Assembly (NCBI GenBank): GCA_009602735.1
Contig: WELA01001035.1
Span: forward strand, 481,226 to 527,461
DNA from: Mesotaenium endlicherianum
Taxonomy: Eukaryota > Streptophyta > Zygnematophyceae > Zygnematales > Mesotaeniaceae
Direction: 5' to 3'
DNA: 46,236 nt
This document shows positions 1 to 9,844 of the stretch, in pieces. Numbering within the stretch: the stretch's first letter is position 1; each line of letters opens with the position of its first letter. Both the position numbers and the translations under genes were made by a program. The notes beneath the pieces are model-generated. The model saw only the letters and a program-made list of their open reading frames with translations. It did no database searches and was not told the origin of the DNA.

Positions 1-17
1 ATCGACCGGCGGGCAGT

Positions 18-305
18 TCAGGGGAGAACTGCCTTGCCCCCACTTTCCTTCCCCCTCCATCCCCTTCTTTCTCTTTCTTTCTCTGGCTGATCCCCTCGCA
101 TGCCTGCTGGAAAAGCAGAACCCGAGCACCCCTCGCATGCCTGCTGGAAAAGCGGAACCCGAGCACCAGCGCTTTCATGAATGCAAAAAGCAACCGTAAC
201 AGAACCCTCTGAAGGACTGCCGTGGAGATGTTATGCAAAGAAAATGTTGGAGGGAACTCAAGTTCTCACCTGGCAGCAGCCTCCAGGCTCGTGACGCCGT
301 GCAGC
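18..305 (-). CDS. Possible exons 2 and 3 of the same minus-strand gene
   Basis: Exon 2 would be 270-305 (36 nt): on the minus strand it follows a pyrimidine-rich TTTCTCTGCAG acceptor and ends in CCAG|GTGAGA, a strong donor. Its phase fits exon 1, giving the junction AVSLT-LHGVTSLEAAA. A candidate third exon, 216 down to a TGA at 18-20, follows CTCCACGGCAG in the matching phase and adds ~66 codons. The intron between exons 2 and 3 would be only ~53 nt, and exon 3 contains a 37-bp tandem duplication, so exon 3 is doubtful; exon 2 may instead splice to sequence beyond position 1. Confidence 0.3.
93..167. repeat. 37-bp tandem duplication
   Basis: Two adjacent copies of a 37-bp unit beginning CCTCGCATGCCTGCTGG and ending GAACCCGAGCAC. 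They differ at one visible position (AGCAGAACC versus AGCGGAACC). The repeat lies in the possible third exon or 3' region of the left-edge gene. Confidence 0.85.
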
Positions 306-680
306 CTGCAGAGAAACCAAAAAAACCATCACAACAATGTAAGAAGGCATCCCCACTCTACACAAAGAAACAACAGAATTTGTCACAATCAGCCTTGCTG
401 ACTTAGATCCCCTAGTAGCTTCTCAAGTTGAATACTTCAATAGTCAGCCTTTATCCTACTCTAGCCTGCAATGACGCACACTCTGCTTTATGGAACAGCA
501 ACCAGCCCTTCTGATCTGCAGGAGAGAAACAAGAGCATAGCGACGCACGTTTCATTCTAGCAAGTACTCCCTTTCCATACATTCAGCCCTGAATATCCTC
601 TTAATAAAAGGCAGCCATCATTGAGCCGGATGTCGAGGTCACATAAAAAATAAGCGAAGCATAAAGTGTGAGCTGCCTAC

Positions 681-1099
681 GTTAGAGAGACTGCGCGGGT
701 GGGAATCCTGTCAGCCTCCTCCTTGCGCATGCCCAAGCTGTCAATGGCAGCCGAATTTGCTGCTGCAATCATCTCTGCTATGTTCATCTCCTGTCCTTCT
801 AAGTTGCGCTCGTCGGCTTTACTTGCACCACAGCGAACGGCAAAGGCTCTCCTGTGACAAGAAGATGAGCAGTTGTGACCATGTACTCTACCGCCATGGA
901 AAGCCAAGCCTTTCAGATTCGTGGTCAGGCCATTGCTTAAGCTTTTCAAGCCCCTACACGACCTTGCCTGCGCAAGATCATAATTCTCTCGACTGCCAAA
1001 GAAAAGTCTTTCCGACTTCGAAGTGCATCGAGTTACTTTACTTGAACATACTCCATATAGAAGTCGGCTCGTAGCAGGCAGGCCACAAACCGCTGCCAT
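681..1099 (-). CDS. First exon of a probable plastid-targeted protein
   Basis: The frame opens with ATG in the context AGAGATGGCAGC, typical of green-lineage starts, and runs 139 codons to a possible splice donor (CTAAC|GTAGGC); unspliced it stops at 677. The first ~90 residues are rich in Ser, Arg, Thr and Cys with few acidic residues, and end in AFAVRCGASK, which looks like a chloroplast transit-peptide cleavage site (VRC|GAS). The following part (EMNIAEMIAAANSAAIDSLG) looks like the start of a helical mature domain. I do not recognise the family. The gene would run leftwards to or beyond the window edge. Overlapping plus-strand frames here are shadows. The transit peptide is inferred from composition only. 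Confidence 0.5.
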
Positions 1100-1955
1100 C
1101 TCTAGAAGTCACTGAATGAGTTTTATTCCTTTAACTAGGAACACTTCACGAGCAGATGGTGTGCAGTGAGAAGATTTTGTAAGAACAAACTACTTCAAGC
1201 TTTTGTACTCCAACTTCGAAGCAAACAGTGTGCACTGAGGATTCTCTGAGGAAATGAGCTTTAAAAAATATGACCCACATATAAAGCTTGCTTCTGCGGT
1301 ACTTGTATCTTTCTACCGAGCATGGCAAAGCGGAGGTGGGTATTAAGAAAGACACAATGCAGAGGCTCACACACTCGGCACGACAACACGCGGAAAGGTG
1401 CTGGCAAAGCTGATGAACCACGATAAACCGTCTTTCAATTGCTTTAATCGTTTGTACCTCGTCTTGTTGCGTGCGTTTCGCGCTTTACATTCTTGACGTG
1501 GTTTCTGCCAATATCGACGGATGGCACAGGAGCCGTGGCAATCCCGTATTAACGCGTTGCATGCCCTGAAAGATCGGCCACATCGACGCAATTCGTGCCC
1601 AGTTTGATGGCCTGCACTTTTGCAGACTGATGTCAGGGAAACTCATGCGAACTGATGCGAAATCAGGTCACGCGTCCGAGGGGCCCGCGGAGGGCGGAGC
1701 GTGCCAACTCCGCCAATCTTCGCAAGCACGCACCGCAAGCTGCCGCAAGCAGTTACAAAACATTCACCCGAACTTGTCAGCGTTGCATGGTCAGCAGCTG
1801 CAGGTAACAGAAGCAAGCAGAAGCAAGCAATAGGACGGACAAGGGGTAAAAAAAGCACGGACGAGGGGAAAAAGTGGTGTCAGGCTAGGCACGTCATTTT
1901 CGACAGGTGGACTGACCATGACTAGGAAAACTTGACGTGAGGGTGTAGCTTCGTA
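1100..1955. other. Intergenic stretch, probable promoter side of the left-edge gene
   Basis: No convincing gene. The small open frames on both strands have no recognisable domain and no clear start context. On the minus strand, reading toward the ATG at 1099, an AT-rich TATA-like stretch (TTTATATG) lies near 1265-1285 and could belong to the promoter or leader. Short AAGCAAGCAG repeats occur near 1812-1830. Confidence 0.4.
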
Positions 1956-1964
1956 TTCTTTAAA

Positions 1965-2889
1965 GGGCAAATTACCAAAGTAGCACTCCAACTTTCGTTT
2001 ATTTCAAAATCTAGCACTCGCGCATGTAAGGTCAGACCACGTAGGCCTTACATGATCAAATGACGTGCCACACGAATTCGCACACGCGAGCCTTCCTGAC
2101 ACACCATTTCTCTCTTTCGTTTCCAAAATCGACCACCACCACTTTCGTAACTGACCCACCTTCGCGGTCCAAACCGCCCAAGGACGCAGAATTTCGGGGG
2201 GACACATTGTCGCTACTTTCATTTTACTCTCCAAAACTCTTTGAAGTCATTGACCGCTTTGCCGCGCCTCCAAATCGAAGACGACCTTTAGAACTCCATA
2301 GCTGGGTCTAAACCTCGGCGGATCAACTAGGTACTTCTTATGGTGGTTAAATGTAGGTAAAACGTGGTGGTTAAATGTAGGTAAAACGTGGCGGTTAAAT
2401 GTAGGACGTGAGGAATGTTCCCATGGATGCGCAGTTAAAATAGGTGCAACATGCTTACAAATAGGAAAGGATAGCCACAAGCAACCTCAATGGCAATGTG
2501 CCGTAGTAACTAACCACTTGACTCAGCCGCTACAATTAGCTACTTGTGATTACGTTCCTACCTGAACTAGCAAAGAATACGGTGAATATAGTCTAGGCGC
2601 AAGAAATAGGCCACGAAAATACCTGTGGACCAATTTTTGGGCGTCCTTGGGAGTTTGGTTCGTGAAGTTGGGTCAGTTAGAAAAATGGTGGTGGTTGATT
2701 TTGAAAACGAAAGAGAGAAGTGGTGTCTCAAGTAGAGTCGCGTGCGAATTCGTGTGGCACGTCATTTGATCGTGTAAAACCTACGTGGACTCGCCTTACA
2801 TGCGCGAGTGCTAGTTTTGTAATAACAAAATTTGAGAGTGCTATTTGTAGAATAAACAAAAGTTGGAGTTCTAATTTGGTAATTACCCC
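1965..2889. mobile_element. Non-autonomous foldback DNA element with 9-bp target duplication (Mutator-like)
   Basis: The two ends are long inverted repeats: the left arm (about 1965-2205) is nearly the reverse complement of the right arm (about 2625-2889). Shared blocks include AATTACCAAA, GAATTCG(C/T)(A/G) and TGGCACGTCATTTGATC. A perfect 9-bp direct repeat TTCTTTAAA flanks the element (1956-1964 and 2890-2898). Long arms with a 9-bp duplication are the usual signature of Mutator-type elements; the assignment rests on that and not on a transposase. The centre holds no gene. Open frames crossing the right arm are probably spurious. Confidence 0.8.
2342..2410. repeat. 24-bp tandem repeat inside the foldback element
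   Basis: Nearly three copies of a 24-bp unit (GGTGGTTAAATGTAGG followed by TAAAACGT). The third copy is incomplete and has one C for T change. The array sits in the unpaired centre of the foldback element. Confidence 0.75.
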
Positions 2890-2974
2890 TTCTTTAAAAG
2901 TTAAGAGGTATTTTTCGTTCATTTTCAATCTTTGCAGGTTCTATAAGCTGACCCTTATCTTTGATTTTTCAATA

Positions 2975-3731
2975 GGGATAGATACAGTTTTACCACCGAT
3001 TTGTGCCGTTACACCAACTTTACCATCGGTTTGTGCAAATTGGATAAAAATATATAGATACTGCCAAGTTCAACAAAAATACCACTTTTCATCCCGAACG
3101 CCTTAGGATATGTAGCAATGAGAACACAGGCTATTCTTATCGCTAGGTCCTATCGGTAAACTCGTGTAGGTAAGATTTTATACAAATGAACGAGGGTGTG
3201 AAGTCGTTGCTCTGAATGTGGGATGATTGTTTCCGAGGAGAGAATCTTGGCTTTTTAGACAGAAATTTTGGATTTATATTAATCTGAAAATTGGAATCCG
3301 AAAGTTGAAGGACTAGAGGGGAGGGTCAATAAACCTTTGGGCCTGTGAAGGTAACGCTACATAATTCAGGGTTTAGGGTTTTGGTCAAAATTTGTAAAAT
3401 ACAGAAATTTGGAGAACTTTGAAAGCAATAAATGTAGCTGCTCGTCACTGAAATTGGCCACATGTTTCTTGCTTAAAAAAGACTGTCAGAAGACATTTAT
3501 GTGGAGATAGTTTGCACGACTTGTACGCTGCTTGTACGTTACATAACTTGAAGTGCTCTCCGACACCCGCAAGGCGAAATTGTGCAGTGAGAAAGCACCA
3601 GAATAGGTTTGGGATGAAAAAGTGGTATTTATGTCCAAATTGGCAGAATCTGTACATTTGTGTCCAATTTGCACAAATCGATGGTAAAGTTGGTATAGCG
3701 GCGCAAATCGATGGTGAAAAGTATTAATCCC
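2975..3731. mobile_element. Second foldback DNA element with 9-bp target duplication
   Basis: The arms (about 2975-3106 and 3603-3731) are inverted repeats sharing GGGAT at the ends and internal blocks such as CCAATTTGCACAAA and GATGGTAAAGTTGGT. The flanks are TTTTCAATA (2966-2974) and TTTTCGATA (3732-3740), a 9-bp duplication with one difference. The arms differ in sequence from those of the neighbouring element, so this is a different family of the same Mutator-like type. The interior (3110-3600) holds no recognisable gene. Confidence 0.75.
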
Positions 3732-3740
3732 TTTTCGATA

Positions 3741-4499
3741 AGGCTGTCGCAACTGCTATCCCTTTGACGGTGCCGCACGCGCAGCGCAAGTCACGGCCGT
3801 CCAGGTACGGAAAGTCAGCATTGACTTACCGACAAAAGGACCGATTGCATCTCAATCAGCGGTTAGGTCAAAGTCGTAATCACTGTAAAAGTGGTCACGA
3901 CGCGTCAAACCCCCACACTCAGTGATGGGTAGGGATTTGACAGAGTAGCCAGCCGAAAGACTAAGACTTGGGACCAGCGAGGATTCAGGTCGTCAGAGGC
4001 CAAGTAAGGCGCTGACTGACTAGCCAGCTAAGCCAAGTCACAGTAAGGATGCTGTAGAAGGGTTGTGTGCCACCTCGGCTAGAATCTGGAGTGACCAGCC
4101 ATGGCTTAGGCGTTTACTTTAAGTATTGCCAGCCACCAGCCACATAGGCGAGATTGCCAGCTAAAAGGCCAAACGATCACGCGCGATAGTCACGAGGCAT
4201 GCATGCATGTTAAGTGACGATAATTAAACTGTTTAAGAGCTGCAAAACAAGGACGGCATGCAAACCAAGCGCTGTGACTAAGCACTGGCATTCTCAAGAG
4301 AGGATGATGCGTGGTGCTTGAGAAAGGCACGAGGCTTGCCAGAAACCGCCTCATTCTTGCCCTCGCATCTTTGCCAAGAAGCAGAAGGAGCGCAGGCGCA
4401 AAAGGAGAGGAGAAGAAGGAGTTCCAAAGGCCACAGGCGAGCCGAGAAGCCACGCTTCTGCCGACGCCTAAAGATTTCCCTTTCATTGTATCATAGAAA
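3741..4499. other. Non-coding stretch, possibly the decayed 5' LTR of the methyltransferase retrotransposon
   Basis: No gene is visible; the small open frames near 4190-4510 have no recognisable domain. The right end reads CCCTTTCA followed by TTGTATCATAGA (4489-4500), which resembles an LTR end followed by a worn initiator-Met primer-binding site (9 of 12 positions of TGGTATCAGAGC by eye). The sequence after the LTR retrotransposon at 4505-9164 would continue this leader into the gag at 9845. A start near 3744 (TGTCGCAACTG) is a guess. Confidence 0.25.
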
Positions 4500-4504
4500 G
4501 GTTA

Positions 4505-5212
4505 TGTAAGGTTATGAATGTGTAGTTTGTATCTTTCTAGTATTCTATAAGCATAGAGTGTGATTTTAGAAGAACTTTGGCCTTTATTTCAAGTCATTTG
4601 GACAAGTATTGAGAAAGTTATGAATTTTGGAAGTTTTTAGTGAGTTTTTAATGTCACAAATTCTATTTAGTGACAAGGACAGGTCCAGTGACGAAAATTT
4701 CGGTTGGAGTCCAAGAAGTAGGACATTGAAACATGAGGGTTCCAGAAATTACGTAAAGTTACGTAGTGCGAAAGTGATCGTGGAATTTCTAGAAACTCCG
4801 TGAGGAGTTAGTGGATTGTGTAGTAGAATATTCTAGAGTGTGATTGTGTGCGTGTGAGTGTGCTAGCTTGTCCAACTAGGCAAGGTCACCTACGTGGAAG
4901 GAGCCATAGTAGAAGGTTCTGGAGGTACTTTGCTAGAGAGGACACTTAGAGTTGAAGCATAAAAGAGGGGGTCTTGTCTTGTCTAGTCTAGTCTAGTCTA
5001 ACCTTCTTATCTTGTACACGACTTTTCTTAATAAAGTGAGTACTTTTCCACGCCTCTATCATGTAGCCCTCTAACCCTTGCGAGGGTGGCACACCACCAG
5101 GCCACTCCACCTAGTGTACGCAACTAGGAAAGGTCCTCGTGCACGCTTCCACTCGCGGGTGAGGGTGCGTAAGTGTGTGTGGGCGCACTCCCCGCACCCC
5201 TCTTTCCTTTCA
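4505..5212 (+). repeat. 5' LTR of the non-autonomous retrotransposon
   Basis: 708 bp, TG...CA. It contains a TATA-like box (CATAAAAG, near 4959-4966), a short TCTAG tandem repeat (about 4980-5000) and a polyadenylation-type AATAAA at 5030-5035. These suggest a U3-R-U5 order with transcription starting near 4990. Confidence 0.92.
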
Positions 5213-5214
5213 CA

Positions 5215-5226
5215 TGGTATCGGAGC
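5215..5226 (+). other. Primer-binding site, initiator-Met tRNA type
   Basis: TGGTATCGGAGC begins 2 nt after the LTR. It matches the plant initiator-Met primer site TGGTATCAGAGC except for G at position 8, the same variant used by the chromoviruses in this window. Confidence 0.85.
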
Positions 5227-8200
5227 TACCTAGTTGCTTCATTTGGAGGAGGAGCTTTGGTTGGTGATGTTGTAGGGGTGTAGAGAGGGTAGAGAAGAGA
5301 AGCAAGGAGGATTTATAAGTTGCTAAGGGCAGCCATGAAGACGTTGATGCAAGCTAGCATCTCACTCTCTTGAAGGAGGGAGGAGATGGGAAGTGGGAGG
5401 TGCTCCAAGAAGTGTTAACGTGGATGCAATCAGATTTTGTACGTATTCTTTATAGTATACAAAGGTTGCCCAAGCATGGTAGTGATATAAGTAATATAGA
5501 GCAACCTTTGCTTGTGTATGGAGACATATGAGCATGAAGAATATCTGGAATTTACATGGCTGGATTTTTCCTTGAAGATGCAAGCTCTTTGGTGTTAAGT
5601 ACTTTCTTTGAGGGGGGCTTAGCATAGAGGTGATAGTGGCTAGAAAGTAGTGTGTTCCCATCTTTATTTCAGATCTTCAATAAAGGTGGAGCAGATTTTA
5701 AGAGTAGGAAATTGGGGACTTAGCAAGCATGTGTACTTGCAAGTCTAGGAGCTTTGGCGAGCATAGCACTCGCAAGCTCAAGAGGAGCTCATGAGAAGCT
5801 CAAGAGAGGGTGCACCGGGGTGTTGCACCAAGTTGGCCAAGTATGTGGCCAGATTTGGGTTGCCTTGCATCACTTCTATATAGCCACTGGATATGTTGGC
5901 CAGTCATGATGGAGCTTGGTCATTCTTATGGAGATTGATGAAGCCTCAAGTGAAGAAAAGCGCCGTGGAGAAGGCTTAATGCAAGAAGAAGTAACGCAGA
6001 TTTTTCTTCAAGCAAGATAAATGGAGATGGAGCCTTTCAAGTTCAGGTTTTTCTTTTTCTTATGGAGGAGACTACTATGGAGTAGTTAAGGTTGAGAGCT
6101 AAGATGAAGACAAGCCTATGGTGTGGAAGAAGAAGCAAAGTATGAAGTTGGTGCAAGAGGGCTAGTACAAGAGATGTCTCCCACTTGAAGTGCGTGTGCC
6201 ATGAGTTGTGTGATGGCATAGTTAAGGGGCAGATTTTGGTGCACCTATAGAAGCTCTTCATGTGAAAGTAGAGCACCAAGGCAAGCTGGGTTTAGTAGTA
6301 AAAAGTGTCATTGGGGTGACCAAGGCTAGAGTGCACTCAAGAAGCTAAGCATGTGGAAGGAGTTGCACAAAGAGAGTAGCCTATCCTCTAGTGCTTTAGT
6401 GCACGGGTCAAGTGAAGACCAAGGAGGAGTATGGTCAAGTGAGGATAGTGAAATAGGTGGAGGTAGATATGACCACAAGTAGCTATCTTCAGCCCGCTAG
6501 CAAAGAAGCGACGCGGGAAGGTGAAGGTGAAGGAGAAGCGCTTGTTTTGGTGACCTTGGCCCGGTCATCGCATGGAGCAAGCGTGCCTCCTAACAACCTT
6601 GGCGAGCGCGCATCGCCGGTGGAGCAAGTAGAGGTGTATGATCCCCTTGCTCATATATAGAGCAGACCCCAACTGCTCAAGTGGAGGATCTCATAGAAAG
6701 TGAGCTCAAGAGAAGCCCGCTTGCAAGACAAAGTGTGTGCGAGCACAAGATGAGGTGCAAGCACTAAGACTATGTGCGTTTGCCCAAGTTATGGAGCTCA
6801 TGGAGGCATTCCAGATGTGTTTCTTGGAGCCTTGTGTGAAGGCTGACCTTCAAGAAGAGCCAAGAGTAGGTGGGAGTGAGCATCTAGCCAAGAAGAAGAC
6901 TATGATGGAGTTTGGTGCACCACGAGCAGGCCTACGCGCTCATGCCTTGTGAAGACTACTATCATCGCTTGATAGAGACTACGACTTAATGGATATGGAC
7001 CTGTGAGGAGGAGACCAAGTGTAATGGGGCTGATATGTTCTGTCTAAGATGGAGATATATGACAAAGACCTGGACATGAAGCTAGGAGAATCAGCGCCTA
7101 TACAAGCAAGCACGAGAGAGGCGTAAAATCTGGACTTGGACACTCGAGTGGTAAGCGCCTTACCTTCATGATGAGGGGGGGAGTGTTATAGATGTTTATA
7201 GTGCTTGTAAGTAAGGTCAAGCCAATCCCATGAGTTCATATGTAACTGAGAGATGTGAAGTGGAAAGAAGTTTGAGAGCAAGTGCTTGGAAGATACTCAA
7301 ATCTGTCCATGTTTGAGGGTTTTACGGGTAGGCGAGCACGAGGGTAAAAGTTGGCAGATTTTGGCTACTTTTTGCCTACTTAGGAGAGAGTGGGTAATAT
7401 TTTGTCTAGAAGTCCTACATGATGTGAAAGGCCTAGTATGAGGTCTGCCCTGTATCATAGTCAAGTTTCAGAATCAGGGGTTTAAGCATGTGCCATTTGT
7501 AGGCGCGGGAGCTTGATATGTGTTGCGCGCGTGTGCGTCCTACGAGCGTGAGGCACAAAGTGACGATCTCGTTTGAGTGTTAGACTTGGATTCAGATCCT
7601 AAAATTTTGTGGAGAGGTAGTCCTATGGGTTCAGATTTGGAAAAAGTAATTTTTTTATAAAAATATTAATTTAAGTTTTGACAGTGCCACATGGCGGTCT
7701 GCTGGACTGCCGTGTGAGCCACATGTGTGAGGCATGGCGCAATCTGGTATCATGGTCTTAGGCTTGGAATCAGGAGAAACAAAGCATACCAGTGAGTTCA
7801 AAGGGGAGATATTATGTAGATTACACAACTTTCAGGCTAAAAACATCAGAAAAAGTTAGGGGGGTGCCACTTGGCGTCTTGAGAGGTCACCACGAGTCAC
7901 GCACACAAGTGAGAGAGTGCAATACCTCTACAAGGAGTATGGTTTAGAGCTAGAGGTAGCCAAGGGTACCAGAAGGTTCAGGAACATAGTGGAGTCAGGT
8001 TCATGATGTAATTTGGTCAAAATTATAAGAGCACCACGAGTAAGCCACATGGCGCAACGAGGACCTGCCATTTGTCCAAGAGGGCGAAGAATAAGTATTT
8101 TGGTGATTTGGCGGACTATTATGCATTGGATCCAGCTTTGGAGTATGTGGAGATGATGGAGGGAGTATGTTGCAACATTTATGAAGATATTGGCCTATTA

Positions 8201-8442
8201 CGAGACGAAGGAGTTGAAGAGAAGATGCACTTGTGTTAGGACACGCCATGTGTGGAGCCAACGTATGCAATGGAGCTTTTACTACGTGAAGTAATTTGGA
8301 GTATTGAGCATCATCCTGGAGCCTGTTCGAGACCTGCAACTTGTATAATATCTATATACATGTGTTTGTCTAGCGTATATGTGAGCTCGATTCCTCATAC
8401 GACGTCACTTATGCTTAATATGTGCCGAGGACGTCGCATCTT
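5227..8442 (+). other. Non-coding interior of the retrotransposon
   Basis: About 3.2 kb with no frame longer than ~112 codons and no gag, protease, RT or integrase motif. It is purine-rich on the plus strand and repeats short phrases such as GAGCTCAAGAGAAGC. At 7174-7186 there is a G-rich tract (GAGGGGGGGAG) followed by TGTTATAG, which looks like a second polypurine tract next to an LTR-like start. Confidence 0.7.
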
Positions 8443-8453
8443 GAGGAGGGGGA
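8443..8453 (+). other. Polypurine tract
   Basis: GAGGAGGGGGA lies 3 nt before the 3' LTR at 8457, the position expected for plus-strand priming. Confidence 0.8.
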
Positions 8454-8456
8454 TGA

Positions 8457-9164
8457 TGTAAGGTTATGAATGTGTAGTTTGTATCTTTTTAGTATTTTAA
8501 ACGCATAGAGTGTGATTTTAGAAGAACTTTGGCCTTTATTTTAAGTCATTTGGACAAGTATTGAGAAAGTTATGAATTTTGGAAGTTTTTAGTGAGTTTT
8601 TAATGTCACAAATTCTATTTAGTGACAAGGACAGGTCCAGTGACGAAAATTTCGGTTGGAGTCCAAGAAGTAGGACATTGAAACATGAGGGTTCCAGAAA
8701 TTACGTAAAATTACGTAGTGCGAAAGTGATCGTGGAATTTCTAGAAACTCCGTGAGGAGTTAGTGGATTGTGTAGTAGAATATTCTAGAGTGTGATTGTG
8801 TGCGTGTGAGTGTGCTAGCTTGTCCAACTAGGCAAGGTCACCTACGTGGAAGGAGCCATAGTAGAAGGTTCTGGAGGTACTTTGCTAGAGAGGACACTTA
8901 GAGTTGAAGCATAAAAGAGGGGGTCTTGTCTTGTCTAGTCTAGTCTAGTCTAACCTTCTTATCTTGTACACGACTTTTCTTAATAAAGTGAGTTCTTTTC
9001 CACGCCTCTATCATGTAGCCCTCTAACCCTTGCGAGGGTGGCACACCACCAGGCCACTCCACCTTGTGTATGCAACTAGGAAAGGCCCTCGTGCACGCTT
9101 CCACTCGCGGGTGAGGGTGCGTGAGTGTCTGTGGGCGCACTCCCCGCACCCCTCTCCCCTTTCA
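8457..9164 (+). repeat. 3' LTR of the non-autonomous retrotransposon
   Basis: 708 bp, matching 4505-5212 at ~98% by eye. The TATA-like CATAAAAG, the TCTAG repeat and AATAAA (8982-8987) are kept. It is followed directly by the target duplication GGTTA. Confidence 0.92.
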
Positions 9165-9169
9165 GGTTA

Positions 9170-9844
9170 GAACTCAAGAGTTCCCGAAAAGGGATCTCGC
9201 TGGTAGAATGTCGAGAGCTTGCATGATAGAATCCGCTAGGAGTCTTGCACAGATTTGGACCAATCACCACAAGCGTGCGAAAGGCACACAAAATGGTGAG
9301 CGCTGTGTTAGTTTTCAAGTTCTCAGAAGTCTCATTTGTTGAATTGTTGATAGCAAGAGTAGTATTAACAAGTAAAGCTCTCAGTGAAGAACTGAGTGAG
9401 CCCAGCCAAGCAGTGAGAACTGCTAAGGCGCGGTGTTTAGCGAAGAGCTCAAACCAGGCCAGCATAGATGCTTAGTTTCAGAGTTTTGTAAGCTGTGACT
9501 TTGTGAAGATTAAGCAAAAGCCTTGGAAGGCGATTTTCTTTGAATCTGGCATTGCCTGTTAAACTGCTTAGACGTGATTTCTGCAAACTACAAATTTGTT
9601 CACTCTGTAAATCCTCAACTTGGGCAAAAGCGTGTTCGGAAGGAAGACGCTTCTGTCCTACTTCTGAGAACTTGGGGCTGATTGGTTCAGGTGAATAAGA
9701 ATTCCTAAGCAAAGTGGTAATTAATGCCTGTGAGGGCTGCCGGTGCTCAACCTGGAAGGGGACCCGGAGAAATTCAACTGTACATGCGGTTGAGGAGTGG
9801 AAGACTCTATCATCCTGTGGAGCCTGCAGAAGGTTTTGATTGAG
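9170..9844 (+). other. Leader region before gag
   Basis: About 675 bp without a recognisable gene. It is probably the untranslated leader of the methyltransferase retrotransposon, since the gag frame becomes coding-like only from 9845. Open frames on both strands here show no domain. Confidence 0.45.

Larger units (their letters stand above)
4505..9164 (+). mobile_element. Complete non-autonomous LTR retrotransposon (LARD type)
   Basis: Two 708-bp direct repeats bound a 3.2-kb interior. Both LTRs start TGTAAGG and end TTTCA, and the element is flanked by a perfect 5-bp duplication GGTTA (4500-4504 and 9165-9169). A primer-binding site follows the left LTR and a polypurine tract precedes the right one. 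By eye the LTRs differ at about 14 positions (~98% identity), so the insertion is fairly recent. No gag or pol domain is detectable in any frame, so it must depend on proteins from another element. It appears inserted in the leader of the methyltransferase retrotransposon. Confidence 0.92.

Noticed and set aside
757..1074. Plus-strand open frame of 105 codons overlapping the left-edge exon
   Set aside because: It is antisense to the exon with transit-peptide features, has no domain, and its start context is weak.
2720..3106. 128-codon open frame
   Set aside because: It runs through the right arm of one foldback element into the left arm of the next, so it is a chance frame in repeat DNA.
4973..5000. 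TCTAG tandem repeats as a telomere-like or CRISPR-like array
   Set aside because: It is a short pentanucleotide run inside an LTR, duplicated in the partner LTR, without spacers.
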